Positions 1 to 6,508 of a stretch of 14,246 nucleotides of DNA are shown in pieces (the stretch's first letter is position 1; the number at the start of each line of letters is the position of its first letter). The translations under genes and the position numbers were made by a program. Origin of the DNA: CAVPRW01 sp046727435 [NCBI: bacterium] (GTDB lineage: Bacteria > Tectomicrobia > Entotheonellia > J063); contig JBKPCR010000429.1 of assembly GCA_046727435.1 (NCBI GenBank), positions 1-14,246 on the forward strand, in the 5' to 3' direction. The notes below the pieces were generated by a model. It saw only the letters and a list, made by a program, of their open reading frames with translations. It ran no database searches and was not told where the DNA came from.

Positions 1-267
1 GTAGACCGTGCCGATCCGTCGCCGAAGTTGTCGCAAGCGTCGACCGGAGAGACGCTCCAGATCCGCTTCATCGAACCAGAGATCCCCAGAGGTCGGGCGC
101 AGTGTGGCGTTCAACAAGCGAAACAGGGTGGTTTTGCCGGCACCACTAGGTCCAATCACGGCCACCCGCTCACCCGACTGTATATCAAGGGTGACCTCAT
201 CAACCGCCACTGTGCCATCAGAAAACACCTTGCGGACATGCTCCAGTCGGTACATGGAGGACACCAT
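1..267 (-). CDS. PhnC-type ABC transporter ATPase, partial (3' end beyond window)
   Basis: This is the N-terminal part of a cytoplasmic ATPase that would power import by the binding protein encoded just upstream. Translating the minus strand gives [20 protein letters not shown], then a Walker A motif GPSGAGKTT followed by [19 protein letters not shown], the usual start of phosphonate/phosphate-type (PhnC) ABC ATPases. The Q-loop, signature and Walker B lie off the left edge, so only about 85-89 residues are visible. Two starts are possible: ATG at 267, which directly abuts the TAG stop of the preceding gene, and ATG at 255 (MYRLEHV...), which fits the family's usual N-terminus better. Neither has a strong Shine-Dalgarno, so translation is probably coupled to the upstream gene. 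The permease gene is expected outside the window. The ABC ATPase call is very safe; the substrate is inferred from the neighbour. Confidence 0.93.
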   Translation of the reverse strand, partial: MVSSMYRLEHVRKVFSDGTVAVDEVTLDIQSGERVAVIGPSGAGKTTLFRLLNATLRPTSGDLWFDEADLERLSGRRLRQLRRRIGTVY

Positions 268-1140
268 CTATTTGATTAACCCGCCCTGGCGTGCAGCTTC
301 CTCGATTGGCTGAAAAATGTCCTCGGACTCCACCGCGATATAGCGTGTCGCCCGATGCAGATCGAGCAACTTGGCATGTTCAGGGTTCGAGCGGTCCAGC
401 TTCAGGAAAGCCTGCTTAATCTTCTCTGCAAGTCCCTTGTCGAGGTCACCGCGCACCGTCCAGTTGTAATCCACGTAGGGTGGCGTGGTCCAGAACACGA
501 AGACCTGCGCGGTATCGACTTTCTTGGTGTCGACCAATTTCTCCCAAACGGAGAAATTCAGTGCTCCAGCGTCCACACGCTCCGACTGGACCCAGAGCGC
601 CGTGGCATCGTGGGCTCCGCTAAAGCTGAACTTGCTGAAGTCTTGCTCGGGGACGATGCCGGCTTTGAGGAGAAAATAGCGCGGCATCGTATGGCCCGAA
701 GTCGAGCCCGCACTGCCGAAGGTAAAGGTTTTGCCTTTCAACTCTTGGAGCGATTTGATGTTCGCTTGTGGATTGGTGATGAAGACGCTCTTGAACTTGA
801 GATCTTCCTCACGCATCGCAATGGCATAGGCTGTGTTGTTGGTCCGGATGCGCGCCTGCACGTGGGTGAGTCCGCCAAACCACACCAGGTCAAGCTTGTT
901 TGCCGCCATGCCTTCGACGGTAGCAGCATAGTCCACCACTGGGGTGAATTGCACCGGAATGCCAATCTCACGCTGCAGATAGTCCGCGAATGGGGCGTAA
1001 ATCCGCATCAATTCCGTGGGGTTTTCATCGGGAATCGCCGACATCCGCAGAGTCGGCGGGATCTCTCCCGCCTCGCCCTCCTGGGTGCCAAGCATTATCA
1101 GCAACCTTATCATCGCGATCACTGCTAACCATCGTCGCAT
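268..1140 (-). CDS. PhnD-family periplasmic oxyanion-binding protein (putative selenate/phosphonate type)
   Basis: A 290-residue solute-binding protein of the PhnD-like (phosphate/phosphite/phosphonate) family that would capture an oxyanion in the periplasm and hand it to the ABC transporter. A short basic N-terminus and hydrophobic stretch (about residues 4-18) form a signal peptide with no lipobox cysteine. Residues 34-44 read SAIPDENPTEL, followed by DYAATVEGMAANKLDLVWFGG and a Ser/Thr-rich STSGH at 136-140, where this family binds oxyanions. The AIPDE..TEL opening, RTNNTAYAIAMREEDLKFKS and FSGAHDATALWVQ resemble the clade annotated in databases as putative selenate ABC transporter binding protein; that is recalled, not searched. 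The start has GAGGAGAG about 7 nt upstream. It follows the glutaredoxin-like gene by 63 nt and abuts the ATPase gene, so one operon is likely. The substrate is uncertain among selenate, phosphite, phosphonate and phosphate. Confidence 0.92.
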   Translation of the reverse strand: MRRWLAVIAMIRLLIMLGTQEGEAGEIPPTLRMSAIPDENPTELMRIYAPFADYLQREIGIPVQFTPVVDYAATVEGMAANKLDLVWFGGLTHVQARIRTNNTAYAIAMREEDLKFKSVFITNPQANIKSLQELKGKTFTFGSAGSTSGHTMPRYFLLKAGIVPEQDFSKFSFSGAHDATALWVQSERVDAGALNFSVWEKLVDTKKVDTAQVFVFWTTPPYVDYNWTVRGDLDKGLAEKIKQAFLKLDRSNPEHAKLLDLHRATRYIAVESEDIFQPIEEAARQGGLIK

Positions 1141-1203
1141 GCTGCTCTCCTCAGCCTTCCCGCATCAGCCCCATGCCCTGCCATGACACCCCATGCTCCT
1201 GGA

Positions 1204-1449
1204 TCAGGCCAGCCCGAGCGCCTCTTCCAGCTGGCGGCGGTTAAACGGGCTGACGGCGATGAAGCGGCCGTCGATATCCAACGTCGGCACCTTGCGCTTG
1301 CCATCGTTGGCCTTCATGACGATTTCCGCCGCCCCGGGAGTCTGTTCGATATCGACCTCTTCGTACCTGATGCCCTTCTCCGCCATGAACATTTTGGTCA
1401 TACGGCAATCACCGCACCAGCTGGTGGTATACATCTTGATCTCGGCCAT
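1204..1449 (-). CDS. Glutaredoxin/mycoredoxin-like thiol oxidoreductase
   Basis: An 81-residue single-domain thioredoxin-fold protein, predicted to reduce disulfides or mixed disulfides in the cytoplasm. It has the redox motif CGDC (C12, C15) in YTTSWCGDCR, the cis-proline segment KVPTL near residue 55, and a GGRxI-like C-terminal half (DGRFIAVSPFNRRQLEEAL). The SWCGDCR...DIEQ pattern resembles the mycoredoxin (Mrx1) type of short glutaredoxin more than classical GrxA. I chose the ATG at 1449 because GGAGG lies at 1464-1460 with a 10-nt spacer; the in-frame ATG at 1458 is too close to it and the one at 1482 has no site. It is the first gene of a probable operon with the oxyanion-binding protein, which suggests a role in reducing the imported oxyanion or protecting against thiol stress (inference). 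Confidence 0.9.
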   Translation of the reverse strand: MAEIKMYTTSWCGDCRMTKMFMAEKGIRYEEVDIEQTPGAAEIVMKANDGKRKVPTLDIDGRFIAVSPFNRRQLEEALGLA

Positions 1450-1790
1450 GGCTGTCATACCTCCATTACGTAAGTGCCTCACAATGGAAAAGACCCAAGA
1501 TGGGCCTCATGCTATCTGCCATTGAAGATTAGCAAAACGTTCTGGCAACAATCGCACGCTGTGGGGCTTTACAGGCAAGCCTGCGGCTGCCCGGGACCAC
1601 CCTCATGAATGCGTTCGACTGTCTATCTCTGTGGCGGTGATGTGTGGAAGGATAAAAGGCGAGGGACGCGTGGAAGATAGGGTCAGGATAGTTCGCGCCA
1701 TGCAGTACGCAGCCGACGCGAGGGCGGACCCAACCTGGGCCAACCCGAGGCACTCCTTACCGCTCTCTGTTCCAATGTGCCCTTTCCTTC

Positions 1791-1839
1791 CCGGCTCACC
1801 GGTTTCAGGTACAGCCCCTGTACCCGCTCCCTCCGGGAG
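1791..1839. other. Three tandem short hairpins
   Basis: Three inverted repeats follow one another within 49 nt: CCGG-CTCA-CCGG (1791-1802), GGTACAG-CCC-CTGTACC (1808-1824, perfect 7-bp stem with 3-nt loop), and CTCCC-TCC-GGGAG (1827-1839). None is followed by a T-run on either strand, so they are not classical terminators. They may be part of a structured RNA, a decayed mobile element or chance in GC-rich DNA. Confidence 0.45.
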
Positions 1840-2129
1840 AACACCAGGGATCAGTGACAGGTGAGAAGCGCCACCGCCTTGATAGTCTTGGCTTGCATAG
1901 GAGCATTCCCCCTCGTAATGACCTACAACGATTAGCCAGCGATTATCCATGCTTACTTTACAAGATGATACGTCATTGTGTCAAGCGCGTACGCAGCACC
2001 GGCTTGCACCGGCATCTGTGCACCTATTGTCTCTCCTTTCGGCTGTCAGGACTGGCTTGTCTGCCTCTGAGGGGTGCTTGGCCGGCTAAACCACACCACA
2101 TAAGAGTCGTACCGATGATCTGCAGTGCC

Positions 2130-2183
2130 AAATCCCCCGCGCTTCGCGCTCCCCCTTTGACAAAGGGCGATAGGAGGGTTTTG
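2130..2183. repeat. Degenerate AAATCCCCC...GGAGGGTTTT interspersed repeat with internal hairpins
   Basis: The stretch begins AAATCCCCCGCG, contains GCGC-TTC-GCGC-like and CCCTTTGACAAAGGG (6-bp stem, 3-nt loop) hairpins, and ends in GGAGGGTTTTG, so its outer ends are roughly complementary. It resembles the widespread intergenic element of the form AAATCCCCC...CCCTTT..AAAGGGGG...GGGATTT found in many environmental bacterial genomes. It lies about 45-100 nt downstream of the YkgJ-type stop codon and may help end or stabilise that transcript. Family membership is from memory and the copy is imperfect. Confidence 0.45.
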
Positions 2184-2227
2184 CCAGCGACTGCACACGC
2201 CGAGGTGCCCACGTCATGTGTTCCGCT

Positions 2228-2908
2228 TTAGCAACACCACTGGGACAGCTGGTCGCAGCCTTCGAACACCGCCTCACCCCTGGCCCATCGCGCCGGGCCA
2301 TCTGTGGTCTCCAGGGCGCGCAGGACGGCGCTGGGCAACTCATACCATTGCGCATCAAGACCCAGCGCCTCCAGGCCAGCAACGACTCCGTCCTCTATGG
2401 CCTCAGCTAAGCGGCCCGCCACGCGATCCTTCGTGCCCTTCAGGTCGACACTCGCGTCATGGTGGTACGCTTCGCATCGCTCTTTCGAGAGTGAGTTGTA
2501 GCCCCGGCAGACCATGGGGCGCACCTCGTAGATCGAACACCGCCCATTGGCGAGGAAAACACAGGGACGAATGCCAAAATCGTGCTGACCCTGCGCCCCC
2601 AATCGATACACCAGCGTCGCCAATGCTTCGGGCGAGCATGTCTGCTCGAGATGCGCTGCAATGCGGAAGGCCTCCGGGGCCAGCACGTCCACCGGAAGGT
2701 AACAGCAAAAGTCACAGCCGGGTGCGCAGGCATGCTGGGCCTTGCTTGGCAGGGCCTCGATCGCTGCGGTCATGTCATCGTGGACCTGCCTGATCAGCCC
2801 CAACACCGCCGCGTCCTTCCGGCTTGCCCGGAGAGCACTGATGGTTGCGGCTCTTTGTTGCTCAAGAACCGTCTCAACAGGATTGTCCGGGCGGTCTTGC
2901 ACGCTCAT
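2228..2908 (-). CDS. YkgJ-family cysteine-cluster protein
   Basis: A 226-residue cytoplasmic protein of the YkgJ/UPF0153 (CxxCxxCC, PF03692) family, thought to bind a metal ion or iron-sulfur cluster through conserved cysteines; biochemical function is not established. The cluster CAPGCDFCC gives C61, C65, C68 and C69, then PCVFLANGRCSIYEVRPMVC gives C116, C124 and C134, with C145 following. This is the full family pattern. The C-terminus ends in EGC...WCC, adding cysteines beyond the core. The start is supported by GAGGAGAGGG a few nt upstream, within the 15-nt gap after the quinone oxidoreductase-like gene, so the two are probably co-transcribed. The link between the two is not known from the family; a redox partnership is speculative. 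Confidence 0.9.
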   Translation of the reverse strand: MSVQDRPDNPVETVLEQQRAATISALRASRKDAAVLGLIRQVHDDMTAAIEALPSKAQHACAPGCDFCCYLPVDVLAPEAFRIAAHLEQTCSPEALATLVYRLGAQGQHDFGIRPCVFLANGRCSIYEVRPMVCRGYNSLSKERCEAYHHDASVDLKGTKDRVAGRLAEAIEDGVVAGLEALGLDAQWYELPSAVLRALETTDGPARWARGEAVFEGCDQLSQWCC

Positions 2909-2923
2909 ACCCTCTCCTCGGCC

Positions 2924-3892
2924 TTATGGAACCAGGAGAACCTTGCCAATCGTCTCTCGGTGCTCGAGCGCGGCCTGCGCTTTGGCAGCTTCTGCCAGCC
3001 GGTACTCACCGTAGACGTGGACCTTCAGCTGGCCGCTGCCAACCCAGCGGAAGATATCGCCCGAACGTTCCTCGAGCTCCTGGCGCGTCGCCGTATACGT
3101 GCCGAGGTTGACCCGGGTGAGGTAGAGGCAGCCCTTGGTGCTGAGTAGACCGGTATCGACTGGTTCAACGGGGCCGCTAGCTTGTCCGTAGACCACCATC
3201 ATGCCGCGCGGGTGAAGGCAGTCCAGGCCCTTGGCGAAGGTCGTCTTACCGACGCTATCATAGACCACGTCGGCGCCGCGGCCGTTCGTCAGCCGCTTCA
3301 CCTCCTCGGCGAAGTCGACTTGGGTATAGAGAATCGCCTCACTGGCACCTGCTTCCCGCGCTGCCTTGGCCTTCTCCTCGGTCGAAACCGTCCCAAGGAC
3401 CCGCGCTCCACGCTGTTTGGCGATTTGGCAAAGTAGCAAACCGACGCCGCCCGCAGCCGCGTGCACCACACAGGTGTCATTCGCTCCAAGGGGGTAGGTG
3501 CTACAGGCGAGGTAGTGCGCCGTCATCCCCTGCAGTAACGAGCCTGCCGCTTGTTTCGTGCTCACGTTATCGGGGATGCGGACCAGTCGCGCCGCTGGAG
3601 CCGCGACTTTCTCGGCATACGCGCCGGGGACGCCGTTGAAGGCGACGCGGTCCCCAACCTTGAATTGCGTGACGCCAGCTCCGACCTCCGCGATGGTGCC
3701 GGCGGCCTCGCCGCCGATGGGCATCGGTACCGACGCTGGGTTTGCATTCCGGCGCTGGTTCACCTCGGCGAAGTTCAGGCCAATCGCCTCGACTTTGACG
3801 ACTGCTTGACCCGCCCCCGCTTTGGGATCAGGGACGTCCTCGTAAACTAATCCTTCGGGCCCACCTGGCTTGTGGACTCTGACGGCTTTCAT
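2924..3892 (-). CDS. Quinone oxidoreductase-like MDR protein (NADPH-dependent, zinc-free type)
   Basis: A 322-residue medium-chain dehydrogenase/reductase of the zeta-crystallin/QOR branch, predicted to reduce quinones or activated alkenes with NAD(P)H in the cytoplasm. It opens MKAVRVHKPGGPEGLVYEDV, has the GroES-like domain with GLNFAEVNQRR, and PMPIGGEAAGTIAEVGAGV. The Rossmann motif AAAGGVG sits at 145-151 in VVHAAAGGVGLLLCQIAK, and the family segment GADVVYDSVGKTTF follows. The catalytic and structural zinc cysteine sets of alcohol dehydrogenases are absent. Its length is typical. AAGGAGGG lies 6 nt before the ATG. It leads a two-gene unit with the YkgJ-type gene. The physiological substrate cannot be told from sequence. 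Confidence 0.93.
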   Translation of the reverse strand: MKAVRVHKPGGPEGLVYEDVPDPKAGAGQAVVKVEAIGLNFAEVNQRRNANPASVPMPIGGEAAGTIAEVGAGVTQFKVGDRVAFNGVPGAYAEKVAAPAARLVRIPDNVSTKQAAGSLLQGMTAHYLACSTYPLGANDTCVVHAAAGGVGLLLCQIAKQRGARVLGTVSTEEKAKAAREAGASEAILYTQVDFAEEVKRLTNGRGADVVYDSVGKTTFAKGLDCLHPRGMMVVYGQASGPVEPVDTGLLSTKGCLYLTRVNLGTYTATRQELEERSGDIFRWVGSGQLKVHVYGEYRLAEAAKAQAALEHRETIGKVLLVP

Positions 3893-4117
3893 GGCAACCC
3901 TCCTTCTCGAAGCGTGAAGAGAAACACTGACCGCGCACTCGGCATCGGGTCCGTGCCTGGTGCCGACGAGGTACGCTCCGGCTCGTGGCCGCCATCAGGC
4001 AAGAGGCGGGACACATACGCTTCCTGCGTCATCTGCAACGGGCTGCAGTCCAGCCCCTCAGCGCGCCACGAGCCGCTCCGTCCACAGCGTTCCTCGCGAC
4101 CCTACGATACTCCGTCC

Positions 4118-4141
4118 CGCCAGGCTTGTCCAGCCCTGGCG
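4118..4141 (-). terminator. Hairpin just after the DapA-like gene; possible terminator without U-tract
   Basis: On the minus strand CGCCAGG and CCTGGCG form a perfect 7-bp stem around a 10-nt loop, beginning 16 nt after the stop codon of the DapA-like gene. No T-run follows, so it may protect the 3' end or act with Rho rather than as an intrinsic terminator. The rest of the 264-nt gap to the quinone oxidoreductase-like gene shows nothing else. Confidence 0.4.
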
Positions 4142-4156
4142 TGTCAGCGGCATCTT

Positions 4157-5089
4157 CTAGGCCGCCGCGCCATTGATACCCGGCATGTTGAAGCCCAAAC
4201 TATGCAGCCCCTCCATCACCTGCTTCCCCTGGGCTGCGGTTAGCTCGGTGAGCGGTGGGCGCACCGTCACCCATTCGGGGTCGTTGGCATAGTGTGCGAT
4301 CACCTGTTTGAGCGCCGGAATCATGATGTACTGGCCGACGGTCTTGCGTACGGTGTTGAGGGCCTCCTGCTGCTGGTCTGCGTCGGTACTGCGCCACTCC
4401 CGGTAGAGCCGGTCGATGGCGGCGGGATTGACGTTGGCGGTGGCTGAGATACAGCCGGCGGCGCCGTGTCGTATGCCGGCGAGTAAGAACGTTTCGCTGC
4501 CAGGGAAAATGTCGAATCCGGACGCGGCGAAGCTGTCCAGCATAGTCTTGGTGTTGCTCCAGTCGCCTGAGCTGTCCTTCATACCAGCGATTGCGCTCGG
4601 ATAGCGCTTCATCAGGCGCTCAACGAGTGTCGGCGTGATGCCGATCACCGCCACCGGGGGGATGTGGTAAAGATAGATCCGCAACCGCGCATCACCCACG
4701 CGCTCGATCACTTCGGCGAAATGCCGGTAGAGACCGTCATCACTAACATCTTTGTAGTAGAACGGTGGCAGCATGAGCACACCGGCGCAGCCGCACTTGA
4801 CCGCATGCTCGGTGAGCCGCACCGTATCGGTCAGGGCACAGCAACCGGTGCCGGGCATCATGCGTGTTGGATCAAGGCCCGCCGAGAGCAGTGTTTCAAG
4901 CAGCGTGAGACGCTCGTCCACTGACAGCGAATTGGCTTCGCTGTTGGTGCCGAACACTGCGAGGCCGCAGTTCTGGCTGAGTAGCCAGCGGCAGTGAGCG
5001 ATGAAGCGCTCGGGATCTGGGCGCAAGTCGCGTGTGAACGGTGTCACCACGGGAGAGAGCACGCCGCGGATGCGTAGGGCTTGGTCCAT
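4157..5089 (-). CDS. DapA-superfamily aldolase/lyase (dihydrodipicolinate synthase/NAL family), not a true DapA
   Basis: A 310-residue class I aldolase-fold TIM barrel acting through a Schiff base with pyruvate or a related 2-oxo acid. GVLSPVVTPF opens the barrel; GTNSE (47-51) replaces the usual GTTGE, keeping the first Thr; PPFYYKD holds the relay tyrosine region; YLYHIPP has the catalytic Tyr (Y141); and AGMKDSSGD has the Schiff-base lysine K171. After YHIPP the residues VAVIG replace the Arg that in dihydrodipicolinate synthase binds the aspartate semialdehyde carboxylate, so a lysine-biosynthesis role is unlikely. Candidates are 2-keto-3-deoxy sugar acid aldolase/dehydratase or trans-o-hydroxybenzylidenepyruvate-type hydratase-aldolase. 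GAGGAGATACTG precedes the ATG. It is alone on its transcript by spacing, 264 nt from the gene downstream, with a promoter candidate 190 nt upstream. Confidence 0.9.
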   Translation of the reverse strand: MDQALRIRGVLSPVVTPFTRDLRPDPERFIAHCRWLLSQNCGLAVFGTNSEANSLSVDERLTLLETLLSAGLDPTRMMPGTGCCALTDTVRLTEHAVKCGCAGVLMLPPFYYKDVSDDGLYRHFAEVIERVGDARLRIYLYHIPPVAVIGITPTLVERLMKRYPSAIAGMKDSSGDWSNTKTMLDSFAASGFDIFPGSETFLLAGIRHGAAGCISATANVNPAAIDRLYREWRSTDADQQQEALNTVRKTVGQYIMIPALKQVIAHYANDPEWVTVRPPLTELTAAQGKQVMEGLHSLGFNMPGINGAAA

Positions 5090-5274
5090 CAGTATCTCCT
5101 CAATGTTGGGAGATCCTCATGCCTGTCGCCGAGCGGCGCGGTGTTTCGGCATCGGCTCGAGCGTCTCAGAAGGCGCCATGAGTCTCTCGTTTCCACGTGA
5201 CGGAGTGTAACAAGCATCTGTCGGTGGCGAGCAGCGCAGCATCCCGTAGATCATCGCCCCGCACATGAAAACCT

Positions 5275-5302
5275 ATTATACATGACAATTTGACAGCCAA
5301 CA
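5275..5302 (-). promoter_or_regulatory. Promoter candidate for the DapA-like gene
   Basis: The minus strand carries a perfect -10 hexamer TATAAT (5280-5275), directly preceded by TG, in one of the few AT-rich patches here. The -35 region is weak: TGTTGG with a 16-nt spacer or TTGGCT with 14 nt. It would give a leader of about 180 nt before the DapA-like ATG at 5089. Confidence 0.4.
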
Positions 5303-5318
5303 CACTGCAGCTTATCGT
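5290..5318 (+). promoter_or_regulatory. Sigma70-like promoter candidate, rightward
   Basis: TTGACA (5290-5295), a perfect -35 consensus, is followed after exactly 17 nt by TATCGT (5313-5318, 4 of 6 matches to the -10). It overlaps the leftward candidate, making a back-to-back pair. The first credible rightward gene is the RemA-like gene at 5962, over 600 nt away, so it could serve that gene with a long leader, or a non-coding transcript. Confidence 0.35.
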
Positions 5319-5418
5319 AGATCATCTGGTTGAGCCATGGTTAAGGCCAGGGCCGAGGCGAGGCATGCGCCGCTGGTATCCACATCCTAGAAAATGTTAG
5401 GCCTCCATGCACCTCTCC

Positions 5419-5643
5419 CTAGAGTGGGCTCACCCTTGGGGGGTCGCAACAGCGGCCTGTCTGGACATAGCCGATATACACATGGCCATCCTCGATCCAG
5501 CGGGCCCACCCATCGGGGTGGATGCTGGCGTGTTCCAGGATCAGCGTCCTTGTATGCGTGGCGGTCGCCGAGCAATATACCTCCACTCTAGCCGCTTCAT
5601 AATAGTGTGGTGGCAGCCTGTCGTCTTGCCGAGGCATCCTCAT
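5419..5643 (-). CDS. Small hypothetical protein (74 residues)
   Basis: I do not recognise this protein. It is included because the ATG at 5643 has a strong ribosome binding site (GGGGAGGAA, spacer about 6 nt), a better sign than that of any other short frame in this spacer. The translation begins MRMPRQDDRLPPHYYEAARV and has a soluble, mixed composition with HASIHPDGWARWIEDGHVY in the middle and a CC pair near the end (residues 65-66). There is no signal peptide or membrane segment. It lies alone, 330 nt upstream of the DapA-like gene on the same strand. It could also be a spurious frame; the opposite strand is open as well. Confidence 0.45.
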   Translation of the reverse strand: MRMPRQDDRLPPHYYEAARVEVYCSATATHTRTLILEHASIHPDGWARWIEDGHVYIGYVQTGRCCDPPRVSPL

Positions 5644-5961
5644 TGGCGTTCCTCCCCTTCATCGTCTCGCCGTCTCCCTTCCCCTCCCTCACATACTATC
5701 TGTCAAGGTAGTCCCCTCGGCGGATTTACACAAGGAGACCGGGTGCGCCATGCCATAACTGTCGCGGTCTGCAAGTTATGTAGACAATCGAGCCTAAACT
5801 CCGTAGACTTTGGCAAAATCCCCAGAGGATGCAAGAGGAGGCAGGTAAGACCACAGCTGGATCAGCCGACAACCCAGCACCTGGCCCGCCATCGATTTCG
5901 GGGCTGGAACTATCCGTCTCAACAATACCAAAAGGCAGGTGGATCGGAAGGAGTACCACCC
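5644..5961. other. Spacer upstream of the RemA-like gene; possible alternative GTG start
   Basis: About 320 nt with no independent gene. The reading frame of the RemA-like gene stays open through it. A GTG at 5743 preceded by AAGGAG (5732-5737, 5-nt spacer) could extend that protein by 73 residues (VRHAITVAVCKLCRQ...). The extension is rich in Arg, Cys and Gln and reads unlike the core, so I prefer the ATG at 5962. Confidence 0.4.
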
Positions 5962-6327
5962 ATGAAAGTCGAACCAGGCCTGATCGTCCCACTCGGTTAT
6001 GGGAAATACTTTCGTTCGGACCGCATCGTCGGCCTTGAGCCCATCGAAGAGGGCAGAGGTCCGGGGCAACGCACGAGAGTGTATATCGAGCAGCTGACCA
6101 CCCCTATCGTCGCCTCGCGCTCAGAGGGGGCGATCCTCAGTGACATGGTCGAGATGCCCAAGGAGATCACGAAAATCCGCGAGCAACGCGAGCTCTTAAG
6201 CGATCTGCTGGACACCATCAGCGAGATCAACCCATTGCTGCGCTCCATTATCCGCGATCAAGGGAAGTGGGATCTCGACCGCTTGGAAGAGCGGATCCGG
6301 GATGTCTTGCGCCAGGATGAAGAGTAA
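5962..6327 (+). CDS. Small protein resembling RemA/DUF370, with helical C-terminal tail
   Basis: A 121-residue protein. Residues 1-60 contain VPLGYGKYFRSDRIVGLEPI and GQRTRVYIEQLTTPIVASRS. The pattern (I/V)xxGxGxxxxxxRI(V)..., then an RTR-V strand and an 'I-x-S' strand, recalls RemA/DUF370 (PF04025), short DNA-binding regulators of matrix genes in Firmicutes. This is pattern memory, not an alignment. Residues 65-121 are charged and predicted helical (MPKEITKIREQRELLSDLLD, then DLDRLEERIRDVLRQDEE), a likely coiled coil or oligomerisation tail that RemA lacks. The start has AAGGAG at 5948-5953 with an 8-nt spacer. It is the only clear rightward gene in this part and converges on the alpha/beta hydrolase gene. 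Function is unknown; a regulatory role is an inference. Confidence 0.75.
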   Translation: MKVEPGLIVPLGYGKYFRSDRIVGLEPIEEGRGPGQRTRVYIEQLTTPIVASRSEGAILSDMVEMPKEITKIREQRELLSDLLDTISEINPLLRSIIRDQGKWDLDRLEERIRDVLRQDEE

Positions 6328-6508
6328 TCCTATCCCGCGAGCGGGTCGGCAACACATGAGCGATGCTTTTCGCCAGCGCGCGGATGGTCGACGGGAGCAG
6401 CGCCTGGCGGCGAGGGAGATACGCCGCAATCAGCTCCCCCTCACCGACGAGGGCTCTCGCGCGTCTGCGGCGAGAGGCAGCCCCCCAACGCGGCATCTAA
6501 GATCTTAA
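6317..6508 (+). CDS. Doubtful small ORF overlapping the RemA-like gene
   Basis: A 63-codon frame beginning ATGAAGAGT inside the end of the RemA-like gene (11-nt overlap), with a second possible start at 6356 (MSDAFRQRADGRREQRLAAR). The product would be very basic. Ribosome binding sites are weak at both starts. It ends 4 nt inside the convergent hydrolase gene; the palindrome TAAGATCTTA (6498-6507) spans both stop codons. It may be chance in GC-rich DNA. Confidence 0.22.
   Translation: MKSNPIPRAGRQHMSDAFRQRADGRREQRLAAREIRRNQLPLTDEGSRASAARGSPPTRHLRS

Larger units (their letters stand above)
1450..2227. other. Long gene-free spacer (about 780 nt)
   Basis: No convincing coding region lies between the glutaredoxin-like gene and the YkgJ-type gene. 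Open frames up to 125 codons exist on both strands, but they lack ribosome binding sites, have low-complexity arginine/proline-rich translations and overlap each other. The stretch holds three tandem hairpins (1791-1839) and a degenerate C-run/G-run repeat (about 2130-2183), both listed separately. Because genes on both sides run leftward, it must contain the 3' untranslated end of the YkgJ-type transcript and the promoter of the glutaredoxin-led operon. I could not assign a promoter with confidence. Confidence 0.6.
5090..5418. other. Gene-free spacer holding divergent promoter candidates
   Basis: About 330 nt between the DapA-like start and the end of a small minus-strand ORF. No credible coding frame is seen. 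The AT-rich patch at 5270-5320 contains the two promoter-like elements listed separately. Positions 5101-5260 would be the leader of the DapA-like transcript if that promoter is right; I see no recognisable riboswitch there. Confidence 0.5.

Noticed and set aside
355-1128. 257-codon rightward open frame opposite the oxyanion-binding protein gene
   Set aside because: It is the antisense shadow of a clear PhnD-family gene and has no ribosome binding site or family resemblance.
1603-1950. 115-codon leftward frame (MDNRWLIVVGHYEGE...) in the long spacer
   Set aside because: It has no good ribosome binding site and runs through the three hairpins. A passing resemblance to sequence around group II introns could not be supported; no domain V motif or maturase is present.
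5407-5961. Full 306-codon version of the RemA-like frame from 5407
   Set aside because: The upstream translation is low-complexity and lies opposite a small ORF with a better start signal; the ATG at 5962 has an ideal AAGGAG site.
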